From positions 8,318,860 through 8,382,859 of the forward strand of contig OU452199.1 of the NCBI GenBank assembly GCA_911728435.2: DNA of 64,000 bases, written 5' to 3'. Shown piece after piece: positions 10,833 to 21,905 of this stretch (position 1 is its first letter; the number at the start of each line of letters is the position of its first letter). This DNA comes from Apoderus coryli. Taxonomy: Eukaryota > Arthropoda > Insecta > Coleoptera > Attelabidae. The notes under the pieces were generated by a model that saw only the letters and a program-made list of their open reading frames with translations, had not been told where the DNA came from and made no database searches. The translations under genes were made by a program, and so were the position numbers.

Positions 10833-11322
10833 TTTAATAAAAATTGATAACTGCACAATTGAAACAAAGGTAATGAATGAATATTAATTTAGAAAAGGAT
10901 TTTTAACAGATTTAATACATTAATTACATTACAATCAAAATTAAATTCAAAAAGTTATGTTGTTGTACATTTTTTGTGGTTGCTTAGGAACCAAACCAAA
11001 GTATACTATTTTCACAGTATAACCAACAATCAGAATACCGACACAGAGCCGCTGCCATTGAAAATGCAGGACTAATAGGCTAATAACTATGTGACGTCAT
11101 ACTCGAGAATACAATATGTATAATAAATTAAATGAGTTATTAATAAACAATAATATAATAATTAGGATAATAAACAAACATAAAACTAGTTACTAAACAA
11201 TATGTATCATATGATTATTATTACTTTTTGCTTATAGACGGATATTAACTTTCATGCATACAAGTGCCAACTTTATAATGTTATTGCTCAGGGTATTTAT
11301 TTACCTCACAAAATATGTAAAA
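10833..11322. other. AT-rich spacer, no gene seen
   Basis: Runs of TTAATTAAATAA type only. Nothing recognisable between the hAT element and the next transposon. Confidence 0.5.
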
Positions 11323-11661
11323 TACCGGGTGGTCCACTTATCTAGAGACAGCCTTATATCTTAAAAACGGCACATTTTTCGAAAAAAAAGTTTCAGTAAA
11401 AAATGGTTTGCTATTGTAGGGCAAATGCAGCGGTGGTATCCATTGGCGAATTTGATAACCGTTTCAAGGTTATCTCACGGTCAACTTCTGTTTTTAAAAT
11501 AGAAACATAGCTTTTTTATTACAGAATCGTATTCTACAGAAAAAAAACAAATAACTTTTGTTAAAACCATTTTTTTATTCCGATTGAAATAATCACATTT
11601 TTTACAACATTTATTTGCTATTACACGAAAGAAAAACCTCTCGACAAAACCTTGAAATTTA

Positions 11662-12517
11662 TTATAATAAATGCTCAAAATTATGACTTCCAACTTCAAT
11701 GCACTTATCAACTCGCTTTATGAGGGATTCCAGACTCTGAATAATATTCCCTCTGCTCAAATTCCTCCAATCCATGGATCAGGGTATTCATGATCTAAGA
11801 CTTCACGGAATATTCTGGCATAATGTGCAGGACAGCCATCATGTTGAAACCACATATTTGCCTGTAGAAACTGCTGATATTTTTGTCCATTCAATGTTCC
11901 TTCAATAAAATATGGACAAATCAACCTATCTCCAAGAATTCCACACCATACATGTTGTTCCACTTCTCTTAACCATCGCGGATTTTCGTGACTCCAATAA
12001 TGCAGGTTGTGGCGATTCGCCTGTCCATGGTTTGTAAAATCAGATTCGTCCGAAAACAACACACTAAAGGAAAAGTTTCTGTTTAATCGAATTTGTTCTC
12101 GTGCCCACTGACAAAATCTGACTCGATTTTCAAAATCATCACCATGAAGTTCTTGATGGAAAGCGTTGTGATACGGGTGAAATTTATGCCGTTTTCATAT
12201 CCTAAGAATGCTTGATTTAGAAATTCCAGAGTCTCGAGAAATTCTTCGACAAGAAACATGCGGATTCACAGCAATAGCCGCCAATACTACGATTTCATTA
12301 TTTTCACCACTGACAGTAGCTGGTCTAGCTCTTTTTTTCGGCTGTACATTTCCGGTTTCTCTAAAATCCTTCACAACACGGTAAAATGTAGCGCGGAATA
12401 TAGAATTTCTTTCTGGAAAACGTTGCATATACAATGCTACGGCATTATCGACATTTCTGTGACATTCTACATGGAGCAATATCATCTAAACCTTTTGTGT
12501 TACAGAAAGATGTTCCA
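11662..12517 (-). pseudogene. Transposase of the DD41D-like element, missing its third catalytic residue
   Basis: Read on the minus strand from ATG 12517 (MEHLSVTQKV), with TAG at 12486-12488 and TGA at 12195-12197 as in-frame stops. The helix-turn-helix region includes ALYMQRFPERNSIFRATFYR and ISRDSGISKSSILRI. Then come RFCQWAREQIRLNRNF and the first catalytic Asp in LFSDESDF, NVWCGI-type VWCGILGDRLICPYF, and the second Asp in WFQHDGCPAHY. At about 11757 the frame jumps from DPWIGG straight to the C-terminal IIQSLESLIKRVDKCIEVGS and HNFEHLL. The segment that normally holds WPxRSPDLxPLDFFLWG, with the third Asp, is deleted. The copy is therefore dead both by stops and by loss of the triad. 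Confidence 0.85.
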
Positions 12518-12821
12518 TATTTTCTGAAAACTAACTTATTGTTTATTGTCACTCACAAGTGTAAAGCTATTATGAATGATTTCTTTGCTATAAATGTGCA
12601 AAAATGTTTACCAGATGAAAAATTTAATACTTTTTTCTTTAAGTAGAAAAAAATAAAAATTAAATATTTGGTATGAGGAATTATTAACTTTTACTTCCGA
12701 ATGACTATCAGTAGGTACGTTCGTTAGTCTGTTATCAATTTTGCTATTTTTAACAAAATATGGAATATCTTTCTATCTCAGAAAAAGTTTTGTTGATATT
12801 ACCTGTGGTTTTGCAGATTAA

Positions 12822-12932
12822 AATGCTATATCCCTTGCATTTTATTTTAACGTATTTTACTAAATTCCTGATGAAGGCAGGTGGTCTTGTCGAAACGTTA
12901 AAACAAAGAAAAAATAAATAATAGCATTTTAA
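12822..12932 (+). ncRNA. Hammerhead-like motif inside nested inverted repeats
   Basis: The core CUGAUGA (12868-12874) is followed by one extra A, helix II GGCAG (12876-12880) with UUGUC (12887-12891) using two G-U pairs, and then GAAA (12892-12895) with ACGU as a short self-complementary helix III. Helix I next to the core is poor in this arrangement. UUUUAACG-U-A (12845-12854) also pairs with the A of GAAA and CGUUAAAA (12896-12903), placing a UA cleavage-type step beside an 8-bp helix. AAAATGCTAT (12821-12830) pairs with ATAGCATTTT (12921-12930) outside that. This is probably a relic of a Penelope-type or related hammerhead; activity is doubtful. Confidence 0.35.
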
Positions 12933-13271
12933 TAATTATCTAAAATCAAATAATCAGTCGATGATTTTTAAATTGTTGAACCTCATTTCCAAGCACAACA
13001 AACAGAGAAATTAAGCCAAATTATTATCGGAATCAAAAAAAAATTATTATATATATAAGTTAGTTGTTTTTTTATGTAGAATCCGATTCGGTAATGAAAA
13101 ATATATGTTTCCATTAAGAAAAAACGAGTTGACCTTGAGATAACCTTGAAACTGTTGCCAAACTACGCAATCCGTGCCTCCATTGTTTTTCCCCCACAAT
13201 AGCAAACAACTTTTATTTGAACTTTTTTCCGAAAAATGTGCCGTTTTTAAGATATTAGGGACCACCCGGTA

Positions 13272-14193
13272 TATTGAAAATTAACAGTTGTGCTATAAAT
13301 AAATCAAAATTTATAAAATAATCAAATCATTCAAATTTCGCAGAATTGATTTTGCATATTATGACAGTAACTTTGTAATTTTATTCAATTTATTTATAAA
13401 CTATTTAAAATACTGTGACCAGGAAAATAAAGTTATTAATTAGAAAACACGTTTTAGCTCTCCACTAAAATATTAAAATTAAATCTCGCCGCGCGTTTTG
13501 CTAACACTGTTAGCACCTGCAGGAAATAATTAAACCTAAATTGAACTCGGGTTACGTGCTACACAAATCAGGTTCTAATAGAATCTTTGTTTTTGCAGTC
13601 ATTTACTGCTACTGATAAGCCTTTAAGATAATCGACTTTAAGATAATCGAGATGTGGAACTTTGATAGTAGTAAACCCTTATAGGCTTAGAGGAACACAG
13701 CTGCTGTAAATAGAAGACTAAATATGATTTCAGAACGACTAGTAGGCTCGCGTTTGTTGTTGGTCTGGAGAAACAAAGAATGGAGAGTTGTTTTTCGTGA
13801 TAATGTAAATCTTTTTCTAATAACACAATTTAAGGTTTAAGGTTCTCGTCTATTTTTGTTCGTAATTTCTTTTTAAGGTTGAACTGATTGTAACTGAATC
13901 TATTGGCTGCTAGTATTTATTATAAAAGTAATTTATAATTGTTTATATTATTAAAATTTACAGACAAACTTTAATCGTATGCGATTCATTTTAGACACAT
14001 CAGGTACCTACCTATCTAAGCCTAAAGGAACGTAAACATTATTATTTTTATAGATATAGTGTTTTGCACCTATTTACAGTTTTATTTTCTATATAAAAAG
14101 TTATATCGACCGCTGTTTTTTTTGTGTTTACATTTTTGTTCAGTGTGAATACTGCGTACTTAAATTATACCTACTTATTTTATTTTGTTTCAG
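13272..14193. other. AT-rich spacer containing one dispersed-repeat fragment
   Basis: The only recognised item is the short repeat at 13864-13920. A G+C-richer patch (CTCGCCGCGCG near 13485) has no frame. A TTGTTTCAG splice-acceptor-like sequence ends the stretch at 14193. Confidence 0.45.
13864..13920 (+). repeat. Dispersed repeat fragment, also at 38653-38724
   Basis: AATTTCTTTTTAAGGTTGAA, then CTGAATCTATTGGC and a TGTATTATTAATAA-like tail, match 38653-38724 in the same orientation. The copy at 38 kb has an extra CTCGAGGTATG segment. Family unknown. Confidence 0.55.
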
Positions 14194-14291
14194 TTAAAAA
14201 TGTGTTGTTAGAGGGTAATGAGGTGGGTGCTGGTGCAAAAGTTTCCGGTATCTTACGTGGCGTGATCGATATTTGCCGAAAGTATTATCAG
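14194..14291 (+). CDS. Candidate internal exon of an unknown gene
   Basis: A 98-base block is bounded by TATTTTGTTTCAG on the left and CAG|GTACTT on the right, both good matches to insect splice signals. It is open in one frame and encodes KNVLLEGNEVGAGAKVSGIL followed by RGVIDICRKYYQ, with a composition unlike the surrounding AT-rich DNA. If real, it would have an intron on each side; the downstream intron would begin next to, and perhaps contain, the satellite array. I do not recognise the protein. The frame also stays open into the intron for a few codons before TGA, so a chance frame cannot be excluded. Confidence 0.28.
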
Positions 14292-15704
14292 GTACTTAAG
14301 GCATATTGAACGGATTCAAAAAACCGATTATACTTGCTTAAAGTTTTAAAATAAAAGTGAGTTTTAAGTGAAAAGTTCCAATTAACATTTATTTTTCTGT
14401 GGTGAATATGTTTAATTAATTTGTGATGGTAATAGGAATACCTAATGTTTATCTACTACAAAATTGGGGTAAGTCTTATAGATAGTACAGTTTGTTTTTT
14501 GGTTTTATAGTTAACTAATAAGATTAGAAATCTCATAAACAAGGATCCCTTACTTCACCACGGATCTTCAAATATTAAAATGATATATTTCAGACACTAC
14601 ACTTTGTTTTTTGGTTTAATAAATAATTAATTAGATTCAAAATGCCATAGACAAGGATCCCTTACTTTATCAGGGCCCCCTAGATATTAAAATGATATAT
14701 TTCAGATACTACACTTTGTTTTTTGGTTTTATAATGAAATAGTTAGATTCAAAATGCCACACACAAGGATCCCTTACTTTACCAGGGCCCTTCGGATATC
14801 AGAATGATATATTTCAGATACTACAATTTGTTTTTTGAGCTCTTCAGATATTAAAATGATATTTTTCAGATACTACACTATGTTTTTTGGTTTTATAGTT
14901 AAATAATAAAATTCAAAATGCTGTATACAAGGATCCCTTACTTCATCAGGGACCTTCAGATATTAAAATGATATAATTGAGATACTACACTTTGTTTTTT
15001 GGTTTTATAGTTAAAAAATAAAATTCAAAATGCCATAGACAAGGATCCCTTACTTTACCAGGGCCTTTCAAATATTACAATGATATATTTCAGATACTAC
15101 ACTTTGTTTTTTGGGCTCTTCAGATATTAAAATGGTATTTTTCAGATACTACACTTTGTTTTTTGGTTTTATAATTAAATAGTTAGATTCAAAATGCCAT
15201 AGACAAGGATCCCTTACTTTACCAGGGCCCTTCAGATATTAGAAGGATATATTTCAAATAATACACTTTGTTTTTTGGTTTTATAATTAAATAGTTAGAT
15301 TCAAAAAGCCATAGACAAGGATCCCTTACTTTACAAGGGCCCTTCAGATATCAGAATGATATATTTCAGATAATACACTTTGTTTTTTGGTTTTATAATT
15401 AAATAATAAAATTCAAAATGCCATAGACAAGGATCCCTTACTATACCAGGGCCCTTCAAATATTAAAATGATATATTTCAGATACTACACTTTGTTTTTT
15501 GGTTTTATAATTAAATAGTTAGATTCAAAATGCCATAGACAAGGATCCCTTACTTTACCAGGGCCCTTCAGATATCAGAATGCTATATTTCAGATAATAC
15601 ACTATGTTTTTTGGTTTTATAGTTAAATAATAAAATTCAAAATACCATAGACAAGGATCCCTTACTTTACCAGGGCCTCTCAAATATTACAATGATATAT
15701 TTCA

Positions 15705-17035
15705 GATACTTCACTTTGATTTTTGGGCTCTTCAGATATTAAAATGGTATTTTTCAGATACTACACTATGTTTTTTGATTTTATAGTTAAATAATAAAAT
15801 TCAAAATGCCATTAGACAAGGATCCCTTACTTTACCAGGGCCTTTCAAATATTACAATGATATATTTCAGATACTACACTTTGTTTTTTGGTTTTATAAT
15901 TAAATAGTTAGATTCAAAATGCCATAGACAAGGATCCCTTACTTTACCAGGGCCCTTCAGATATCAGAAGGATATATTTCAGATAATACACTTTGTTTTT
16001 TGGTTTTATAATTAAATAGTTAGATTCAAAATGCCATAGACAAGGATCCCATACTTTACCAGGGCCCTTCAGATATCAGAATGATATATTTCAGATAATA
16101 CACTATGTTTTTTGGTTTTATAGTTAAATAATAAAATTCAAAATACCATAGACAAGGATCCCTTACTTTACCAGGGCCTCTCAAATATTACAATGATATA
16201 TTTCAGATACTACACTTTGTTTTTTGGTTTTATAATTAAATAGTTTGATTCAAAATGCCATAGACAAGGATCCCATACTTTACCAGGGCCCTTCAGATAT
16301 CAGAATGATATATTTCAGATAATACACTATGTTTTTTGGTTTTATAGTTAAATAATAAAATTCAAAATACCATAGACAAGGATCCCTTACTTTACCAGGG
16401 CCTCTCAAATATTACAATGATATATTTCAGATACTTCACTTTGATTTTTGGGCTCTTCAGATATTAAAATGGTATTTTTCAGATACTACACTATGTTTTT
16501 TGATTTTATAGTTAAATAATAAAATTCAAAATGCCATTAGACAAGGATCCCTTACTTTACCAGGGCCTTTCAAATATTACAATGATATATTTCAGATACT
16601 ACACTTTGTTTTTTGGTTTTATAATTAAATAGTTAGATTCAAAATGCCATAGACAAGGATCCCTTACTTTACCAGGGCCCTTCAGATATCAGAAGGATAT
16701 ATTTCAGATAATACACTTTGTTTTTTGGTTTTATAATTAAATAGTTAGATTCAAAATGCCATAGACAAGGATCCCTTACTTTACCAGGGCCCTTCAGATA
16801 TCAGAATGATATATTTCAGATAATACACTATGTTTTTTGGTTTTATAGTTAAATAATAAAATTCAAAATGCCATAGACAAGGATCCCTTACTTTACCAGG
16901 GCCTCTCAAATATTACAATGATATATTTCAGATACTTCACTTTGATTTTTGGGCTCTTCAGATATTAAAATGGTATTTTTCAGATACTACACTATGTTTT
17001 TTGATTTTATAGTTAAATAATAAAATTCAAAATGC
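15705..17035 (+). repeat. Higher-order repeat zone in the left part of the satellite
   Basis: The variant GATACTTCACTTTGATTTTT recurs at 15705, 16430 and 16931, each time followed by a lone part-A unit with GGTATTTTTCAG. The intervals are 725 and 501 bp, and the sequence between them is nearly the same monomer order with one block added or lost. Confidence 0.7.
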
Positions 17036-19140
17036 TATATACAAGGATCCCTTAGTTCATCAGGGACCCTCAGATATTAAAATGATATAATTGAGATACT
17101 ACACTTTGTTTTTGGTTTTATAGTTAAATAATAAAATTAAAAATGCCATAGACAAGGATCCCTTGCTTTACCAGGGCCTTTCAAATATAACAATGATATA
17201 TTTCAGATACTAAACTTTGTTCTTTAAGCTCTTCAGTTATTAAAATGATATTTTTTAGATACTACACTTTGTTTTTGGTTTTATAGTGAAATAATAAAAT
17301 TCAAAATGCCATAGATAAGGATCCCTTAGTTTACGAGGGACCTTCAGATATTAAAATGATATATTTCAGATACTACACTTCGTATTTTGGTTTTATGGTT
17401 AAATAATAAAATTCAAAATGCCATAGACAAGGATCCCTTAGTTCACGAGGGACCTTCAGATATTAAAATGGTATATTTCAGATACTACACTATGTTTTTT
17501 GGTTTTATAGTTAATTAATAAAATTCAAAATGCCATAGACAAGGATCCCTTAGTTTACGAGGGACCTTCAGATATTAAAATGATATATTTCAGATACTAC
17601 ACTTTGTTTTTTGGGCTCCTCAGATATTAAAATGATATTTTTCAGATACTACACTTTGTATTTTGCTTTTATTGATAATTAATAAAATTCAAAATCCCAT
17701 AGACAAGGATCCCTTAGTTCACGAGGGACCTTCAGATATTAAAATGATATATTTCAGATACTACACTTTGTTTTTCGGGCTCTTCAGAGCTTAAAATGAT
17801 ATTTTTCAGATACTACACTTTGTATTTTGATTTTATAGTTAAATAATAAAATCAAAATGCCATAGACAAGAATCCCTTAGTTCGTGAGGGACCTTCAGAT
17901 ATTAAAATAGTATATTTCAGATACTACACTACTTATGTTTTTTGTTTTTATAGTTAAATAATAAAATTCAAAATGCCATAGACAAGGATCCCTTAATTCT
18001 CGAGGGCCCTTTAGATATTAAAATGATATTTTTCAGATACTACACTTTGTATTTTGGTTTTATTGATAAATAATAAAATGAAAAATGCCATAGACAAGGA
18101 TCCCTTAGTTCATTAGGGACCTTCACATATTAAAATGATATATTTCAGATACTACACTTTGATTTTTGAGCTCTTCAGATAGTAAAATGATATTTTTCAG
18201 ATACTACACTTGGTATTTTGGTTTTATTGATAAATAATAAAATGAAAAATGCCATAGACACGGATCCCTGAGTTCATGAGGGACCTTTACATATTAAAAT
18301 GATATATTTCAGATACTACACTTTTTTTTTGGGCTCTTCAGATATTAAAATGATATTTTTCAGATACTACACTTTGTTTTTCGGTCTCTTCAGATATTAA
18401 AATGATATTTTTCAGATACTACACTTTGATTTTTGAGCTCTTCAGATATTAAAATGATATTTTTCAGATACTGCACTTTGTATTTTGGTTTTATTGATAA
18501 ATAATAAAATGAAAAATGCCATAGACAAGGATCCCTTAGTTCATTAGGGACCTTCACATATTAAAATGATATATTTCAGATACTACACTTTGATTTTTGA
18601 GCTCTTCAGATAGTAAACTGATATTTTTCAGATACTACACTTGGTATTTTGGTTTTATTGATAAATAATAAAATGAAAAATGCCATAGACAAGGATCCCT
18701 TAGTTCATGAAGGACCTTCACACATTAAAATTATATATTTCAGATACTACACTTAGTTTTTTGGTTGTATAGTTAAATAATACTATTCAAAATGCCATAG
18801 ACAAGGATCCCTTAGTTCACGAGGGACCTTCAGATATTAAAATGTTATATATCAGATACTACACTTTGTTTTTTGGTTTTATAGTTAAATAATAAAATTC
18901 AAAATGCCATAGACAAGGATCCCTTACTATACCAGGGCCCTTCAAATATTAAAATGATATATTTCAGATATTACAATTTGTTTTTTGGGCTCTTCAGATA
19001 TTAAAATGATATTTTTCAGATACTACACTTTGTATTTTGATTTTATAGTTAAATGATAAAATCAAAATGCCATAGACAAGGATCCCTTAGTTCACGAGGG
19101 ACCCTCAGATATTAAAATAATATTTTTCAGATACTACACT

Positions 19141-20960
19141 TTGCATTTTGGATTTATTGATAAATAATAAAATTCAAAATGACAAGTATCCCTTACTTCA
19201 CGAGACCTTCAGATATTAAAATGATATATTTCATATACTACACTATGTTTGTTGGTTTTATAGTTAATTAGTAAAATTCAAGATGCCATAGACAAGGGTC
19301 CCTTAGTTTACGAGGGACCTTCAGATATTAAAATGATATATTTCAGATACTTCACTTTGTTTTTTGGGCTCCTCATATATTAAAATGATATTTTTCAGAT
19401 ACTACACTTTGTATTTTGGTTTTATTGATAAATAATAAAATTCAAAATGCCATAGACAAGCATCCGTTAGTTCAGGAGGGACCTTCAGATATTAAAATGA
19501 TATATTTCAGATACTACACTTTGTATTTTAAGTTTATAGTTAAATGATAAAATCAAAATGCCATAGACAAGGATCCCTTAGTTCACGAGGGACCCTCAGA
19601 TATTAAAATAATATTTTTCAGATACTACACTTTGCATTTTGGATTTATTGATAAATAATAAAATTCAAAATGACAAGTATCCCTTACTTCACGAGACCTT
19701 CAGATATTAAAATGATATATTTCATATACTACACTATGTTTGTTGGTTTTATAGTTAATTAGTAAAATTCAAGATGCCATAGACAAGGGTCCCTTAGTTT
19801 ACGAGGGACCTTCAGATATTAAAATGATATATTTCAGATACTACACTTTGTATTTTAAGTTTATAGTTAAATGATAAAATCAAAATGCCATAGACAAGGA
19901 TCCCTTAGTTCACGAGGGACCCTCAGATATTAAAATAATATTTTTCAGATACTACACTTTGCATTTTGGATTTATTGATAAATAATAAAATTCAAAATGA
20001 CAAGTATCCCTTACTTCACGAGACCTTCAGATATTAAAATGATATATTTCATATACTACACTATGTTTGTTGGTTTTATAGTTAATTAGTAAAATTCAAG
20101 ATGCCATAGACAAGGGTCCCTTAGTTTACGAGGGACCTTCAGATATTAAAATGATATATTTCAGATACTTCACTTTGTTTTTTGGGCTCCTCATATATTA
20201 AAATGATATTTTTCAGATACTACACTTTGTATTTTGGTTTTATTGATAAATAATAAAATTCAAAATGCCATAGACAAGCATCCGTTAGTTCAGGAGGGAC
20301 CTTCAGATATTAAAATGATATATTTCAGATACTACACTTTGTATTTTAAGTTTATAGTTAAATGATAAAATCAAAATGCCATAGACAAGGATCCCTTAGT
20401 TCACGAGGGACCCTCAGATATTAAAATAATATTTTTCAGATACTACACTTTGCATTTTGGATTTATTGATAAATAATAAAATTCAAAATGACAAGTATCC
20501 CTTACTTCACGAGACCTTCAGATATTAAAATGATATATTTCATATACTACACTATGTTTGTTGGTTTTATAGTTAATTAGTAAAATTCAAGATGCCATAG
20601 ACAAGGGTCCCTTAGTTTACGAGGGACCTTCAGATATTAAAATGATATATTTCAGATACTTCACTTTGTTTTTTGGGCTCCTCATATATTAAAATGATAT
20701 TTTTCAGATACTACACTTTGTATTTTGGTTTTATTGATAAATAATAAAATTCAAAATGCCATAGACAAGCATCCGTTAGTTCAGGAGGGACCTTCAGATA
20801 TTAAAATGATATATTTCAGATACTACACTTTGTATTTTAAGTTTATAGTTAAATGATAAAATCAAAATGCCATAGACAAGGATCCCTTAGTTCACGAGGG
20901 ACCTTCAGATATTAAAATAATATTTTTCAGATACTACACTTTGCATTTTGGTTTTATTGA
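19141..20960 (+). repeat. 491-bp higher-order repeat in the satellite
   Basis: The marker variant TTGCATTTTGGATTTATTG recurs at 19141, 19632, 19959 and 20450, with a TTGCATTTTGGTTTT form at 20941. The steps are 491, 327, 491 and 491 bp. Within each unit the order of monomer variants is kept, including AATGACAAGTATCCC, CAAGGGTCCC and CAAGCATCCGTTAG. The 327-bp step lacks one full monomer plus one lone part A. The near identity of units shows recent local amplification. Confidence 0.85.
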
Positions 20961-21905
20961 TAAATAATAAAATTCAAAATGCCATAGACAAGCATCCGTT
21001 AGTTCAGGAGGGACCTTCAGATATTAAAATGATATATTTCAGATACTACACTTTGTATTTTAAGTTTATAGTTAAATGATAAAATCAAAATGCCATAGAC
21101 AAGGATCCCTTAGTTCACGAGGGACCTTCAGATATTAAAATAATATTTTTCAGATACTACACTTTGTATTTTGGTTTTATTGATAAATAATAAAATTCAA
21201 AATGCCATAGACAAGCATCCGTTAGTTCAGGAGGGACCTTCAGATATTAAAATGATATATTTCAGATACTACACTTTGTTTTTTGGGCTCCTCAGATATT
21301 AAAATGATATTTATCAGATACTATACTTTGTATTTTGGTTTTATTGATAAATAATAAAATTCAAAATGCCGTAGACAAGGATCCGTTAATTCACGAGGGA
21401 CCTTCAGATATTAAAATGATATATTTCAGAAACCACACTTTGTTTTTCGGGCTCTTCAGATATTAAAATGATATTTTTCAGATACTACACTTTGTATTTT
21501 GATTTTATAGTTAAATAATAAAATCAAAATACCATAGACAAGGATCCCTTAGTTCACGAGGAACCTTCAGATATTAAAATGATATATTTCTGATACTACA
21601 CTTTGTTTTTTGGGCTCTTCAGATATTAAAATAATATTTTTCAGATACTACACTTCGTATTTTGATTTAATAGTTAATAATAAAATCAAAATGCCATAGA
21701 CAAGGATCCCTTAGTAGTAGATATTAAAATGTTATATTTCAGATACTACACGTTGTTTTTCAGGCTCTTCAGATATTAAAATGATATATTTCAGATACTA
21801 CAATTTGTTTTTTGGGCTCTTCAGATATTAGAATGATATTTTTCAGATACTACACTTTGTATTTTGATTTTATAGTTAAATGATAAAATCAAAATGCCAT
21901 AGACA

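Larger units (their letters stand above)
11323..13271 (-). mobile_element. Tc1/mariner-superfamily element with long terminal inverted repeats (DD41D-like group), defective
   Basis: The ends are CCGGGTGGTCC (11325) and its reverse complement (ending 13269), each flanked by TA. Similarity continues inward for nearly 200 bp on each side with indels: both sides share ATCTTAAAAACGGCACATTT, GTTTGCTATTGT and GTTTCAAGGTTATCTCA. The transposase gene is on the minus strand and is broken. The terminal GGGTGGTCC matches the intact element at 33770-35856, so the two are probably related groups. A hammerhead-like block (12822-12932) lies in the part upstream of the transposase. Confidence 0.85.
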
